From Insolitispirillum peregrinum (GTDB taxonomy: Bacteria > Pseudomonadota > Alphaproteobacteria > Rhodospirillales > Rhodospirillaceae), in the NCBI RefSeq assembly GCF_900156605.1, contig NZ_FTOA01000009.1:1-64000 (forward strand): a stretch of DNA of 64,000 nt, given 5' to 3'. Shown here piece by piece: positions 1-9,497 of the stretch; positions within the stretch are counted from its first letter, which is position 1, and the number at the start of each line of letters is the position of its first letter. The notes under the pieces are model-generated. The model had not been told where the DNA came from. It made no database searches and saw only the letters and a program-made list of their open reading frames with translations. The translations under genes and the position numbers were made by a program.

Positions 1-48
1 AAATACAGAACAGCCCCTTGGCGCAAGCCGAGGGGCTGTTCTGTATTT
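1..48. terminator. Long bidirectional hairpin terminator at window edge
   Basis: A 21-base arm (1-21) pairs with 28-48 through all but one G-T position around a six-base loop. The outer ends are A-rich and T-rich, so it could end transcription in both directions. It probably closes a gene lying left of the window. Confidence 0.7.
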
Positions 49-184
49 AGCTTATGAGTTCAGATTTGAACTGACGAGGAAGTCAGGTCACCCGCAGGCG
101 TCAGGAGGGCGCAGCCCTCCGCCCGGACGCCAAGGGCAGCGAAGCGTAAGCGAAGCAACATCTGGCCCCCGCAACCAAAATACC

Positions 185-218
185 AAAAAGCCCCCCGGCT
201 CACGCCAGGGGGCTTTTT
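185..218. terminator. Rho-independent terminator, A/T-flanked GC hairpin
   Basis: AAAAAGCCCCCC (185-196) pairs with the mirrored arm ending in GGGGGCTTTTT near 218. The symmetric A and T tracts make it active in either direction. No gene is visible between 49 and 292; that stretch holds only this hairpin and the 244-285 pair. Confidence 0.75.
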
Positions 219-243
219 GCATTCCCGCACCCACTCCCGGGAT

Positions 244-285
244 CAAAGGGCCCTGCGGCCCTTTGCGGGCGCGGGCAGAGCCCGC
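244..285 (-). terminator. Two adjacent GC hairpins after the hydrolase gene
   Basis: CAAAGGGCC (244-252) pairs with GGCCCTTTG (257-265), and GCGGGC (271-276) pairs with GCCCGC (280-285). They lie just past the stop of the minus-strand hydrolase gene and may help end its transcript. There is no clear T-run, so this is tentative. Confidence 0.35.
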
Positions 286-292
286 ATAATTA

Positions 293-1450
293 TTACCCCT
301 CGTAGAATGCTCGGGTCAGATCATCGGGAAACCGCCCGCCGGGAGACTGACCCTCCAGCCCGGCATTGGTGAACGCCACGACTGTCAGCTCATTGATGGG
401 ATCGACGAACCACGAGTGCCCATAGGCTCCCCCCATCCGCCATGTGCTGACTGGTTCGGGGGACTGGGCGCTGACGGGATCGCGGAGCAAGGTAAAACCA
501 AGGCCGAACCCACGGCCAGGCCACGGTAACAGGTCGATTTCCGGCGTCTGATCGGTCAGCATCGCCTGAATCTCGGCGGAGGACAGCAGCGGAAAGCCGC
601 CGCTCCGCAGCATCTCAAGGACGGCAAGCAAGTCATTCGCAGAGCCAATCATCCCGGCTCCTCCCGATGGAAACGCATTGTCATCAAAGGCGCGGGCGGG
701 GGCCATACGCAGTCCTTCCGAGCCTTCAACGAAGGGTAGGGGGATGATTTCGAGATCTGCCATGCGGCGTGGGACACCGCCATCATCAACGTAACCAGCG
801 GCGAGTCGGTTAAAATCGCGAACGACGAAGGCCGTATCGGTCAATCCCAGTGGTTCCATCACCAGTCCCTGAATTGCTTTGGCGAGTGGCAGGTGGGTTG
901 CATGCTCAATGACCAGCCCCAACACGTCGGTTGCCAGCGAGTAACTCCACGACGTTCCCGGCGCAAAAAGAAGAGGGATGGAGGAAATACGGCGGACATT
1001 GTCTTCCAGTGTTATATCGACGATATCCATGCCATCGGAGACGCCTGCCTGATGATAGGGGCCATCCGCCGGTTCGAGGAAGCCATACCCCAATCCCGCC
1101 TTATGGCTGAGCAGGTGGCGAATTGTGATGTCGCTTTGGCTGCCATCTGGTGACGATGGCCGGAAATCGGGCAGCCAACGGGTGACCGGTGCATCCAGTG
1201 CGAGGATGCCTTGTTTGACCAGAACCATTGCGGCAACAGAGATATAGACCTTTGATACCGAGGACAGGCGAAACAGCGAGTCTGGCGCCATGACCCGGCC
1301 TGCCTCACGATCGGCAAAGCCTGCGGCGCGGGTATAAAACGGCGTACCTCCCTTTGCCGCCAGAACCACGGTGCCGACGATACGGTGTTCGGCAAGGGCG
1401 GCGTCAATGGCGACATCAACACGACTGCTTACATCTTTCATCTGGAACAT
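293..1450 (-). CDS. Serine hydrolase, beta-lactamase / class C esterase family
   Basis: 385 aa with the fold signatures of the class C beta-lactamase, DD-peptidase and esterase group. An SxxK motif (S64-V-S-K67 in RLSSVSK) supplies the nucleophile and general base, Y170-S-L sits where the YxN/YxS motif belongs, and GGAYGHSWF near residue 345 fits the third active-site block. No signal peptide is evident, which argues for a cytoplasmic esterase rather than a secreted beta-lactamase. It lies downstream of an MFS exporter on the same strand (about 30 bases), so the two may be co-transcribed. The substrate cannot be predicted. A start at Met4 is also possible. Confidence 0.85.
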   Translation of the reverse strand: MFQMKDVSSRVDVAIDAALAEHRIVGTVVLAAKGGTPFYTRAAGFADREAGRVMAPDSLFRLSSVSKVYISVAAMVLVKQGILALDAPVTRWLPDFRPSSPDGSQSDITIRHLLSHKAGLGYGFLEPADGPYHQAGVSDGMDIVDITLEDNVRRISSIPLLFAPGTSWSYSLATDVLGLVIEHATHLPLAKAIQGLVMEPLGLTDTAFVVRDFNRLAAGYVDDGGVPRRMADLEIIPLPFVEGSEGLRMAPARAFDDNAFPSGGAGMIGSANDLLAVLEMLRSGGFPLLSSAEIQAMLTDQTPEIDLLPWPGRGFGLGFTLLRDPVSAQSPEPVSTWRMGGAYGHSWFVDPINELTVVAFTNAGLEGQSPGGRFPDDLTRAFYEG

Positions 1451-1482
1451 ATCTTGGAAGACTCCGGGAAAGAGGAGGAAAT

Positions 1483-2694
1483 TTATAGGTAGCGAGTGAC
1501 TGGAAAGCCGTGTTGGCGCGCGTGCCCGACTGCCATCAGGGGCAGCACGAGCAGGCCAAACACGACAGGTGCGAACGCGCTGAGGCCGATTGTTTCCAGC
1601 AGAATGCCGCCGACGATGCCGCCTCCGGCAATGGCGATATTCCAGACGGTGACGAGCATCGATTGCGCAATGTCTGCGGCGTCAACAGAGGTCTTGGCGA
1701 GGGCTGTCTGGAACAGGGTTGCGGCGCCGCCGAATGACAGGCCCCACCCGGCGACAGCGCCATAGAGTGCAATCGGGATCTCTCCACAAAAACCAAAAGC
1801 GAGGGCGGCGAGGCCGAACAGAACGATGCTGGCCAGTGTCAATGCACGTAAATGCCGGTCTATCAGGGCACCGACGATCCATATGCCACCCAGCGAGGCC
1901 AATCCGAAAAGGAGGAGGATCAGGTCTGTCTTTTCATCCATCCTGACCGCGGCAAGGAAGGGCGCGATATAGGTGTAAAGAATGTTATGAGCCAGTACGA
2001 AGGCGAGGGTCACAAACAGGACCGGCCTGACGCCTGCGATACGGAACACTGCGCCAAGCCGATACCGCTTGTCAGCCGCGTGCCCGGGGAAATTCGGTAC
2101 CGTCAACAGCACCCATACCACAAGGATCAGGCTCAGGATGCTCATCAGGCCAAAACTGGCCCGCCACCCGATGAAATGTCCGATGAACGTGCCCGCCGGG
2201 ATACCGAGCGACAGGGCCAGCGGGGTGCCAACCATGGCGATGGCGATGGCGCGTCCCTTCATGGGCTCAGGGACCATGCGTGCCGCATAGCCCGCGAGGA
2301 GCGCCCAGAGAAGACCTGCCGAGATACCGGCGACGAACCGTGCGACCATCGTCAGGACATAGCTGCCCGAGATCGCTGTCAGGGTGTTGGCGAGGACAAA
2401 ACCGATGATTGCGGCCAACAGGAGGGGGCGACGTTGCACCCTCTGGGTCGCTAGCGTGAGCGGGATGGCCGCCAGCAGCGAGCCAACAGCATAGATCGTC
2501 ACCAGCTGACCGGCGAATGCCTGCGGCACCGACAGGTCGGCACTGATCTGCGGCAGCAGGCCAGCCGGCAGGGCTTCGGTCAGGATGGTGATGAAGCCAG
2601 CCGTCGCCAGAGCCAGCAGGGCGGGCAGGGGGAGGCGTTTGGGGGCGTTGCTGCTGCCTGTGGGGGATGGATTGTGGTCCAGTGTTGAGGTCAT
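1483..2694 (-). CDS. MFS transporter, DHA1 (AraJ/YdhP-like) drug or sugar efflux type
   Basis: About 403 aa with 12 apparent membrane segments. A conserved early stretch (AGQLVTIYAVGSLLAAIPLT) and a motif A-like loop (LATQRVQRRPLL) are typical of the DHA1 efflux subfamily that includes AraJ, YdhP and NepI. An in-frame GTG lies 39 bases upstream, but the ATG at 2694 (protein start MTSTLDHN) has GGAG seven bases ahead and was chosen. It is transcribed divergently from the LysR gene at 2834, a common arrangement for a regulator and its efflux pump, and runs into the serine hydrolase gene. The exported compound is unknown. Confidence 0.85.
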   Translation of the reverse strand: MTSTLDHNPSPTGSSNAPKRLPLPALLALATAGFITILTEALPAGLLPQISADLSVPQAFAGQLVTIYAVGSLLAAIPLTLATQRVQRRPLLLAAIIGFVLANTLTAISGSYVLTMVARFVAGISAGLLWALLAGYAARMVPEPMKGRAIAIAMVGTPLALSLGIPAGTFIGHFIGWRASFGLMSILSLILVVWVLLTVPNFPGHAADKRYRLGAVFRIAGVRPVLFVTLAFVLAHNILYTYIAPFLAAVRMDEKTDLILLLFGLASLGGIWIVGALIDRHLRALTLASIVLFGLAALAFGFCGEIPIALYGAVAGWGLSFGGAATLFQTALAKTSVDAADIAQSMLVTVWNIAIAGGGIVGGILLETIGLSAFAPVVFGLLVLPLMAVGHARQHGFPVTRYL

Positions 2695-2833
2695 CGCTCC
2701 GTCTCTTTGCTCAGGGCGGTGCGAAACCACCACCCAAGGGTCTGGAGGCGATGATAGTCCTGCTGGAGTTTAACGATAATCAGGCTACAATTCAGAACAT
2801 AGTGGACAAAATAGTCCGGAATGGATTTGGTGA

Positions 2834-3718
2834 ATGGACACTCTGGGATCCCTCAATGCTTTTGTGCAGGCGGCAGAGGCACGCAGTTTCACGGCAGCAG
2901 GCAGGCACCTCGGGGTTTCGTCTTCGGCGGTCGGCAAGGCCATTGCCCGTCTTGAGGACCGACTGGGGGTGCGGTTGTTCCACCGTTCAACCCGCACGGT
3001 CACCCTGACGCCGGAGGGTGTCCTGTTCCTTGAACGGTGTCGCCGTATTTTCTGTGAGATCGAGCAGGCCGAAATGGAGCTGTCGCAGACGCGGAACGCG
3101 CCCAGTGGCAAGCTCAGGGTCAGCCTGCCGTTGGTCGGCATGCTGATGATGCCAACATTGTCTGCGTTCATGCGCGCCTGGCCGGAGATCGAACTGGACC
3201 TCGACTTTACCGACCGGCTGGTTGACGTGATTGAGGAAGGTTTTGATGCGGTCATCCGCACAGGCGAGGCGGGCGATTCCCGACTGATGATGCGCATTCT
3301 TGGCAGTTTTACCTATAGGCTGGTGGGGGCTCCCGAGTATTTCGAGACACACGGCATCCCCGAACAGGGGACCGATCTCGCCAGACATCGTTGCCTGCGT
3401 CACCGCTATCCGAGCACCGGAAAGCTGGAGGACTGGCCGCTGACAGGCCGAAAGAACCTTGACCTTCCGGTGACTGCAACATCAAGTGCAATCGAGCCGC
3501 TGGTTTATATGGCCGAGCAAGGTCTCGGTATTGCCTGTCTGCCAGATTTCGCGGTGCGTGACCGGATCGCAGCCGGAGCCTTGATAAGCGTTATGGAGGA
3601 TCTGTTCAGTCCCCACGCCGGTACATTCCGGATTCTCTGGCCCTCAAGCCGTCAGATATCCCCGAAAATTCGTGTGTTTGTGGATTTCATGACCCAGGCG
3701 CTGTTTCGCTCCTCATAG
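2834..3718 (+). CDS. LysR-family transcriptional regulator, divergent from MFS
   Basis: 294 aa. The N-terminal winged helix-turn-helix (LNAFVQAAEARSFTAAGRHL, then SSSAVGKAIARLEDRLGVRL) is followed by a LysR substrate-binding domain to residue about 290. The C-terminal block around SPKIRVFVDFM marks the CrgA/DmlR-like subgroup. It probably controls the divergent MFS gene through the 139-base gap, which contains GGAC-N6-GTCC at 2804-2817. A paralogous LysR/MFS pair lies at 16.9-19.4 kb. The last six bases overlap the convergent gene that follows. Confidence 0.9.
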   Translation: MDTLGSLNAFVQAAEARSFTAAGRHLGVSSSAVGKAIARLEDRLGVRLFHRSTRTVTLTPEGVLFLERCRRIFCEIEQAEMELSQTRNAPSGKLRVSLPLVGMLMMPTLSAFMRAWPEIELDLDFTDRLVDVIEEGFDAVIRTGEAGDSRLMMRILGSFTYRLVGAPEYFETHGIPEQGTDLARHRCLRHRYPSTGKLEDWPLTGRKNLDLPVTATSSAIEPLVYMAEQGLGIACLPDFAVRDRIAAGALISVMEDLFSPHAGTFRILWPSSRQISPKIRVFVDFMTQALFRSS

Positions 3719-4669
3719 GCGGCTTTTCTCGTTCTTTGGCCCACCGTGGCGCAGGTCGTGGGTTTGGCGCAGCAACCAGTCGCGCATCAGGATGATGTTG
3801 CTCTGATGGGCTTTGCGCTCCGGGTAGACGGCGAAATAGGAGTCACCAGAGGCAACCGGAGGTGCAAAAGGCAGATGGAGCAATCCTTGCTCCAGCTCGG
3901 TCTCAATGAAACAGGTGGGGACGACGGCAATGCCCAGCCCGTGAATGGCGGCATTGATCAGCATGTTGTTGTTGGCAAAACGGTTGCCCTGAATGGTCCC
4001 GGTGTAACTATGCCCGATCAGTTGCAGCCAGTGTAGCCACAGAGTAGACCGCCCGGAGTTTTGCAACATTGGATAGTGCCAAAAGGCTCCGGGGGCCTGC
4101 GGCTGATCGGGGGGGATCAGATCGGGGGATGCCACCACCGCCAGATATTCGGGGAACAACTCGACGGCGCGGGCATGCAGCCACGACCCGCCACCCCGCA
4201 GAATCGCCATATCGAGGCGGGTGGTTTCAAAATCGGTGTCGGCGTTGGCCACCAGAACTTCCAGCGGAATATCGGGATTGGCAGAGATGAACGAGCCCAA
4301 CCGGGCGGGCAGCCAGCGTGCTCCCAGAACCGGATGGGTGCCAATCATCAGGGTGGCGTCGAGGGTGCGGCCACGGACGGCATCAATTGAAATTTCGTGC
4401 AGGCGGTCCAGAGCCAGGGCGAGATTGCGGTAATAGGTGGCTCCGACCTCGGTCAGCACCAGCCGGGGGCCAGAGCGGTGGAACAGGGTAACACCCAGAA
4501 AATCTTCAAGATTCTTGATCTGACGACTGATGCCGCTTTGGGTCAGCCCCAGATCATCGGCGGCCTTGGTGAAGTTCATGTAGCGGGCTGCTGCCTCGAA
4601 GGCATGCAGGGCTGACAAGGACGGCAAATAGCGGCGCATGGCAGGAATCCAGTGCAGAAAGATCATCAT
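3713..4669 (-). CDS. LysR-family regulator, GcvA-like, divergent from amino acid operon
   Basis: 318 aa. The N-terminus (LPSLSALHAFEAAARYMNFT, then AADDLGLTQSGISRQIKNLE) is characteristic of GcvA-type LysR proteins, which often control amino acid metabolism. An effector-binding domain fills the rest. It is divergent from the ABC transporter, racemase, oxidase and ThDP enzyme operon beginning at 4886 and is its most likely regulator. Two Met codons start the frame and another occurs at residue 11 (4639). None has a convincing SD, so the exact start is uncertain. Confidence 0.88.
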   Translation of the reverse strand: MMIFLHWIPAMRRYLPSLSALHAFEAAARYMNFTKAADDLGLTQSGISRQIKNLEDFLGVTLFHRSGPRLVLTEVGATYYRNLALALDRLHEISIDAVRGRTLDATLMIGTHPVLGARWLPARLGSFISANPDIPLEVLVANADTDFETTRLDMAILRGGGSWLHARAVELFPEYLAVVASPDLIPPDQPQAPGAFWHYPMLQNSGRSTLWLHWLQLIGHSYTGTIQGNRFANNNMLINAAIHGLGIAVVPTCFIETELEQGLLHLPFAPPVASGDSYFAVYPERKAHQSNIILMRDWLLRQTHDLRHGGPKNEKSRL

Positions 4670-4885
4670 GAGTAAAAGTCATGTAACAGAGATTTTTCAA
4701 TGTTTTAATTTTCAGGGTCACTCCAGTCACACTGTGGGTACAGCGATGATCGATACCAGTGGTTCGGCAAACGAATCCGGGTAGATCGCCTGAAAAATCA
4801 GATCGTTATCTCGATCCGTGGCCATGTGGGATGCCACGGGGGAGGCATCGGCAAGGGCTTCACGCAGTACGGCAAAAGGGGATCC

Positions 4886-5758
4886 ATGATGATGAACAGG
4901 CGAGAATTTTCCGGCCTTCTGGGGCTGGCCGGGACCGGTGCGATGGCGGCGACGGCGGTCAGTGCCACCGTGGCGGCGGTGCCGTCTCCGGCTTCGGCAC
5001 AACAGGCCTCAGGCTCAACGTTTGAGCGGATTCGCAGCACCAGAAAGCTGCGGGTGGCCGGGATCGTCGGCACCGAGCCTTACTATCACAAGGACATTGC
5101 CACCGGTGCATGGTCCGGCTTCTGCATGAGTATGGCGCAGGATCTGGCCAAGGCGATGGAAGCCGAGGTTGAAATCAGCGAGACCACCTGGGGCAACGCG
5201 GTGATGGATCTGCAATCGGGCAAGATCGACATCATGTTCGGCCTCAGCCCGACGCCGTCGCGGGCGCTGGTGGTGGAATTCACCCGTCCGATCATGCAGA
5301 ACACTTTCACCATCATCGCCCGTCCGGGGCTGGAGCCAAAGACCTGGGACGAGCTGAATCGTCCGGAGATGAAGATTGCGGTGGATATCGGATCCACCCA
5401 CGATCTGTTTGCCCGCCGCGTGCTGCCGAATGCCACTTTGCTGGCGCTGAAGACGCCGGATGAGGCAACGCTGTCGGTGCAGTCGGGCCGCGCTGATGCG
5501 GTGATTCAGGTGGCGATGCTGTCGCTGGTGACGGTGAAGAAAAACCCCAACGTCGGGAAAATCGTCGTTCCGGCCCCGCTGATCCGCCAGCCGACCTGCG
5601 CCGGGGTGCGGGCGGAAGAAAGCTCCCGCTTCCGTACCTTTGTTGATAACTGGCTGGAATTCAACCGCTCGTCCGGGGTGGTGTCGGGGTGGATCACCTC
5701 CAGTCTGGAACTGGTCGGGGTGCAAAAGCAGGATATCCCGGCGGACATCCAGTTCTGA
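4886..5758 (+). CDS. Amino acid ABC transporter substrate-binding protein (SBP_bac_3), Tat-exported
   Basis: About 290 aa. A twin-arginine signal (MNRREFSGLLG, arginines 5-6) leads to a likely cleavage after SPASA near residue 38. The mature part matches family 3 solute-binding proteins for polar amino acids (opening STRKLRVAGIVGTEPYY, later IDIMFGLSPTPSRALVVEFT). It should deliver ligand to the permease at 6509 and ATPase at 7228. The frame is open from 4826, but AAAAGGGG just before three consecutive ATGs (4886-4894) fixes the start there. The ligand is presumably an amino acid, because the operon also carries a racemase-family enzyme and a DadA-like oxidase. Confidence 0.88.
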   Translation: MMMNRREFSGLLGLAGTGAMAATAVSATVAAVPSPASAQQASGSTFERIRSTRKLRVAGIVGTEPYYHKDIATGAWSGFCMSMAQDLAKAMEAEVEISETTWGNAVMDLQSGKIDIMFGLSPTPSRALVVEFTRPIMQNTFTIIARPGLEPKTWDELNRPEMKIAVDIGSTHDLFARRVLPNATLLALKTPDEATLSVQSGRADAVIQVAMLSLVTVKKNPNVGKIVVPAPLIRQPTCAGVRAEESSRFRTFVDNWLEFNRSSGVVSGWITSSLELVGVQKQDIPADIQF

Positions 5759-5790
5759 TCCACCGAAACACCGGCAGGGAGACCTCGGTA

Positions 5791-6507
5791 ATGACCGCTC
5801 CGCTGGGCATTATCATGCTCGATACCGCCTTTCCCCGGCCCGTGGGGGATGTTGGCAATGCAGCCAGCTGGCCGTTTCCGGTGCTGTATCGCACGGTCCA
5901 CGGAGCAACCGCCCGTCTGGTGGTCAGCGGGCAGGATGGTCCGTTGCTGGAGGCCTTTGCGGCGGCGGGGGAGGATTTGCGCCGCGCCGGAGCCTGCGCC
6001 CTGACCACCTCGTGCGGTTTTCTGGTGTTGCGGCAACAGGCGCTGGCCGCACGGGTGGGGCTGCCGTTGGCGACCTCCAGCCTGTTGCAGATTCCGGCAG
6101 TGGCGGCAACGCTGCCTGCGGGGCGGCGGGTTGGAGTGATCACCTATGATGCTGCCGCTCTCAGCTTGGCGCATTTTACTGCCGCCGGGCTGAGCGAGAT
6201 CCCGCCGGTGGCGGGATTGCCACGCGGAGGGGCCCTCCATGGCATGATTGAGGACGGTGCCCCCTATGACCGTGCCGCACTGGCGGCGGAACTGCTGACG
6301 GTGGCAACAGGATTGATCTCCTCGGCTCCCGACATTGGCGCGCTGGTGCTCGAATGCACCAACCTGCCGCCGTTTTCGGCCCTGCTGGCCAAGGTTACCG
6401 GCCTGCCGGTCTACGATAGTCTGACTCTGGGCTGCTGGCTGCACGCCGCCGCAGTCCCCCCCGTCCGTTCCTCCATCGATTGTGATTCGGGGGCCGAAGG
6501 AAACTGA
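5791..6507 (+). CDS. Aspartate/glutamate (hydantoin) racemase family protein
   Basis: 238 aa. Two cysteines in the expected contexts, C75 (TTSCGFL) and C189 (LVLECTNLPPFS), correspond to the acid/base pair of PLP-independent Asp/Glu/hydantoin racemases. GGGAGA precedes the ATG by about eight bases. The gene sits between the binding protein and permease genes of an amino acid importer, and only one base separates its stop from the permease ATG. The inferred role is to epimerise the imported compound to the form used by the DadA-like oxidase encoded downstream. Relatives include decarboxylases (arylmalonate decarboxylase) and maleate isomerase, so racemisation is likely but not proved. Confidence 0.8.
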   Translation: MTAPLGIIMLDTAFPRPVGDVGNAASWPFPVLYRTVHGATARLVVSGQDGPLLEAFAAAGEDLRRAGACALTTSCGFLVLRQQALAARVGLPLATSSLLQIPAVAATLPAGRRVGVITYDAAALSLAHFTAAGLSEIPPVAGLPRGGALHGMIEDGAPYDRAALAAELLTVATGLISSAPDIGALVLECTNLPPFSALLAKVTGLPVYDSLTLGCWLHAAAVPPVRSSIDCDSGAEGN

Positions 6508-6508
6508 C

Positions 6509-7168
6509 ATGCAGTATCAATGGGATTTCGGGTTTCTGTTGCAGTACAAGGGGCTGGTTGGCATCGGTGCCCTGTATACCGTCGGTTTCACCATCCTGAC
6601 GGCCCTGTCCGGGCTGGCGGTTGGCTGTCTGGTGGCGTTGTTGCGGCTGTCGCAGTGGCGTGCGGCAACGTGGGTGGTGACGGCCTTTATCGAAGTCTTT
6701 CGCTGTACGCCGGTGCTGGTGCAGCTGGTGTGGTGCTATTACGCCCTGCCGATGCTGACCGGGCTGGAACTGACCCCGGCAACGGCGGCCTTCCTGACCC
6801 TGACCCTGTATGGGGCGTCATTCTACGGTGAAATCATCCGGGGCGGGATCATCTCGGTTGATCTGGGGCAATGGGATGCCGGGCGGGCACTGGGAATGCG
6901 GCGGTCGCAACTGATGCGTCGGGTGGTGTTGCCGCAGGCCTTTCGGCGGATGGTGCCGCCACTGGTCAACCAGACGGTCCTGCAGTTGAAAAACACCTCG
7001 CTGCTATCAGTGCTGGCGGTGCCGGACCTGCTGTATCAGGGCCAGTTGATCACCTCGGCCAGTTACCGGCCACTGGAAACCTACACCATGATTGCGGTGA
7101 TCTATTTCGCCATCCTGTTCCCGCTGACGCGGCTGGCCCATCGGCTGGAAGCCCGTCCGGGCCACTGA
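6509..7168 (+). CDS. Polar amino acid ABC transporter permease (HisM/GlnP family)
   Basis: 219 aa starting MQYQWDFGFL, with about five membrane helices. The cytoplasmic EAA loop (GRALGMRRSQLMRRVVLPQA) contacts the ATPase. The early part (GIGALYTVGFTILTALSGLA) is the standard His/Glu/Gln/Arg permease opening. Only one permease gene is present, so a homodimeric channel is likely. The ORF is open further upstream, but the ATG at 6509, one base after the racemase stop, fits family length and translational coupling. Confidence 0.92.
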   Translation: MQYQWDFGFLLQYKGLVGIGALYTVGFTILTALSGLAVGCLVALLRLSQWRAATWVVTAFIEVFRCTPVLVQLVWCYYALPMLTGLELTPATAAFLTLTLYGASFYGEIIRGGIISVDLGQWDAGRALGMRRSQLMRRVVLPQAFRRMVPPLVNQTVLQLKNTSLLSVLAVPDLLYQGQLITSASYRPLETYTMIAVIYFAILFPLTRLAHRLEARPGH

Positions 7169-7227
7169 ACAGGGAAACTCTTCTGCCCGGCACAGCCTGT
7201 GCCGGAGCTGACCGGAAGGCATCAACC

Positions 7228-7998
7228 ATGTCCAACACCCGGATGATCGAGCTGATCGGGGTGCAGAAATCCTTCGGCACCCTGCAGGTTCTCAAAGACA
7301 TCTCCCTGACCGTCGATAAAGGGGCGGTGGTCGCCCTGATCGGCCCCAGTGGCTCGGGCAAGTCCACCCTGCTGCGCAGCATCAACCTGTTGACCGTGCC
7401 GAACAGCGGTTACATCCGTGTTGGCGACCATGCGATGGATTTTTCCAGCACTCAGACCTTGCCGCGTGACCGCGAACTGGCGGCGTTCCGCGCCCGCACC
7501 GGGATGGTGTTTCAGGGCTTTAACCTGTTCCCGCACATGACGGTGGAGCAGAACGTGATGGAAGGCGCGGTGACGGTGCTGCGCACTCCCAAGGCCGAAG
7601 CGCGGGAGCTGGCGTTGTCGCTGCTGGGCAAGGTGGGACTGGCCGACAAGGCGGCGATGCGGCCGGACAGTCTGTCTGGTGGGCAAAAGCAGCGGGTGGC
7701 GATTGCGCGGGCGCTGGCGATGAAGCCTGAGGTGATGCTGTTTGACGAAGCGACCTCGGCCCTCGACCCCGAACTGGTGGGGGAAGTGCTGGCGGTGATC
7801 CGCTCGCTGGCGGCGGATGGCATGACCATGTTGCTGGTGACGCACGAAATGGCCTTTGCCCGCGACGTTGCCGACCGGGTGGTGTTCATGCGGGACGGCT
7901 GCGTGGTGGAAGAAGGCGAGGCCCGGCAGGTGATCGAGCAGCCAGCGCATCCGGCGACGCAGGCATTTCTCAGTCATTTCCATAACGGGCTGTCCTGA
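7228..7998 (+). CDS. Polar amino acid ABC transporter ATP-binding protein (GlnQ/HisP type)
   Basis: 256 aa starting MSNTRMIELIG. Walker A is GPSGSGKST, the Q-loop is MVFQGFNLFPHMT, the ABC signature is LSGGQKQR and Walker B is VMLFDEATSALDPE, followed by the switch histidine in LLVTHEMAFA. GGAAGG lies nine bases before the ATG. Together with the gene products at 4886 and 6509 it makes a complete importer. A 140-base gap separates it from the oxidase gene, so an internal promoter there is possible. Confidence 0.95.
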   Translation: MSNTRMIELIGVQKSFGTLQVLKDISLTVDKGAVVALIGPSGSGKSTLLRSINLLTVPNSGYIRVGDHAMDFSSTQTLPRDRELAAFRARTGMVFQGFNLFPHMTVEQNVMEGAVTVLRTPKAEARELALSLLGKVGLADKAAMRPDSLSGGQKQRVAIARALAMKPEVMLFDEATSALDPELVGEVLAVIRSLAADGMTMLLVTHEMAFARDVADRVVFMRDGCVVEEGEARQVIEQPAHPATQAFLSHFHNGLS

Positions 7999-8138
7999 CG
8001 GGGCGGTCGGCCCGGTCTGTTTTTGATGACACTGTGGGATGGTGGCCTTTCCGGCCCGGCGAACTGCCGGGCGCGGACCCCTGGCTGCGTCCCGATCTGG
8101 TCCCGGCGCTGTCCGATGGACCGGGAAGGAAGGGTAAG

Positions 8139-9398
8139 ATGCGGATAGCGGTGATTGGGGCGGGGATTATCGGGGTGAGTTGCGCGCTGGAGCTGGTGCG
8201 TGATGGTCATCGGGTGACACTGATTGACCCCGGTCCTGCCGGTGGACGCCAGTCCGCCAGCTATGGTCATGGCTGCTGGATCAGTCCGGCCTCGGTGGTG
8301 CCGATGTCGATGCCGGGCCTGTGGAGACAGGTGCCGGGGTATCTGCTCAATCCACGCGGGCCGCTGGTGATCCGCTGGCGCTTCCTGCCGCGTCTGCTGC
8401 CGTGGCTGTGGCGCTTCCTGCTGGCCGGAGCAACAGTCAAGCGGGTGGAGCGCACCGCCCGTGCCTTGGCAGACCTGTTGTCCGACAGCCCGGCCCGACA
8501 CGCTGCTCTGGCCGCCGAGGCCGGAGTGCCCGAACTGATCCGGCAGGATGGCCTGCTGTATGCCTATCCTGATCGGGCGGCCTTTGAGGCGGAAGCCCTG
8601 TCGTGGCACCTGCGCCGGATCACCGGGCTGCGCTGGCAGGAACTGGACCGGGCTGCGCTGGAAGCGCGCGAGCCGGATTTGGCACCGCATTACCGCTTTG
8701 GGGTGCTGGCGGTTGATGGTGCCCACTGTACCGATGCCGGGCGTTACGTGGCGGCACTGGCCGCTGCTGCACAAATGGGGGGAGCCACGATCACGACCGC
8801 CACGGCCACCGGCTTTGTGTTTGCAGATGACCGGCTGAAGGCAGTAACGACCGATGCCGGACGGGTGGACTGCGAGCGGGCAGTGCTGGCCGGTGGAGTG
8901 TGGTCGCAGGATCTGGCCCGCCAGTGTGGCGATGCGGTGCCGATGGAATCCGAACGTGGCTATCACAGTGTGCTGGCTGATCCGGTGGTGGGGCCTCGGT
9001 ACCCGGTGATGCCCAGTGATGGCCGGATGGCCAACACCCCGACCACCGCCGGATTGCGATTGTCCGGGCAGGTGGAACTGGCGTCGGTGGCGGCCGAACC
9101 AGACTGGCGACGGGCCGATATTCTGACCGGCCATGCCGCCACCACCTACCCCGGGCTGGCGGCGGGCGGCGGCCCGGTGGCGGATGATTGCTGGATGGGC
9201 CATCGCCCGTCCACCCCGGATGGTTTGCCGGTGATTGGCCGCTCGGCCCGCAGCCCGGATGTGGTTTATGCCTTTGGGCACGGACACGTCGGCTTTGCCA
9301 GCGGTCCGAAAACCGCACGGCTGGTGGCTGACCTGCTGGCCGGGCCGGGGGATGCCGAGGGGCTGGCCCCGTATGCGGCGGCCCGCTTCCGGCGATGA
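8139..9398 (+). CDS. FAD-dependent D-amino acid dehydrogenase/oxidase, DadA-like
   Basis: 419 aa. The N-terminal Rossmann motif (MRIAVIGAGIIGVSCALELV) binds FAD, and a C-terminal GLPVIGRS / YAFGHGHVGFASGP block completes the D-amino acid dehydrogenase (DAO superfamily) pattern. No signal peptide is present, so it acts at the inner face of the membrane or in the cytoplasm. AAGGAAGGG sets the ATG at 8139 although the frame is open from 8034. Known relatives deaminate D-amino acids to 2-keto acids. In this operon the substrate could be the product of the racemase-like enzyme, with the keto acid passing to the ThDP enzyme at 9498. That sequence of steps is an inference. Confidence 0.85.
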   Translation: MRIAVIGAGIIGVSCALELVRDGHRVTLIDPGPAGGRQSASYGHGCWISPASVVPMSMPGLWRQVPGYLLNPRGPLVIRWRFLPRLLPWLWRFLLAGATVKRVERTARALADLLSDSPARHAALAAEAGVPELIRQDGLLYAYPDRAAFEAEALSWHLRRITGLRWQELDRAALEAREPDLAPHYRFGVLAVDGAHCTDAGRYVAALAAAAQMGGATITTATATGFVFADDRLKAVTTDAGRVDCERAVLAGGVWSQDLARQCGDAVPMESERGYHSVLADPVVGPRYPVMPSDGRMANTPTTAGLRLSGQVELASVAAEPDWRRADILTGHAATTYPGLAAGGGPVADDCWMGHRPSTPDGLPVIGRSARSPDVVYAFGHGHVGFASGPKTARLVADLLAGPGDAEGLAPYAAARFRR

Positions 9399-9497
9399 TG
9401 ACCCGGTAATACTCCCGTTTTTCCGATGATCTGTGGACGCCCCTGCCGATGGCGGACGGGGATGCTCCTTCCTTGCCTTTTTCAATGGAGTGAGACA

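Noticed and set aside
1852-2454. 200-residue plus-strand open frame
   Set aside because: It is antisense to the MFS gene and has shadow composition without a domain.
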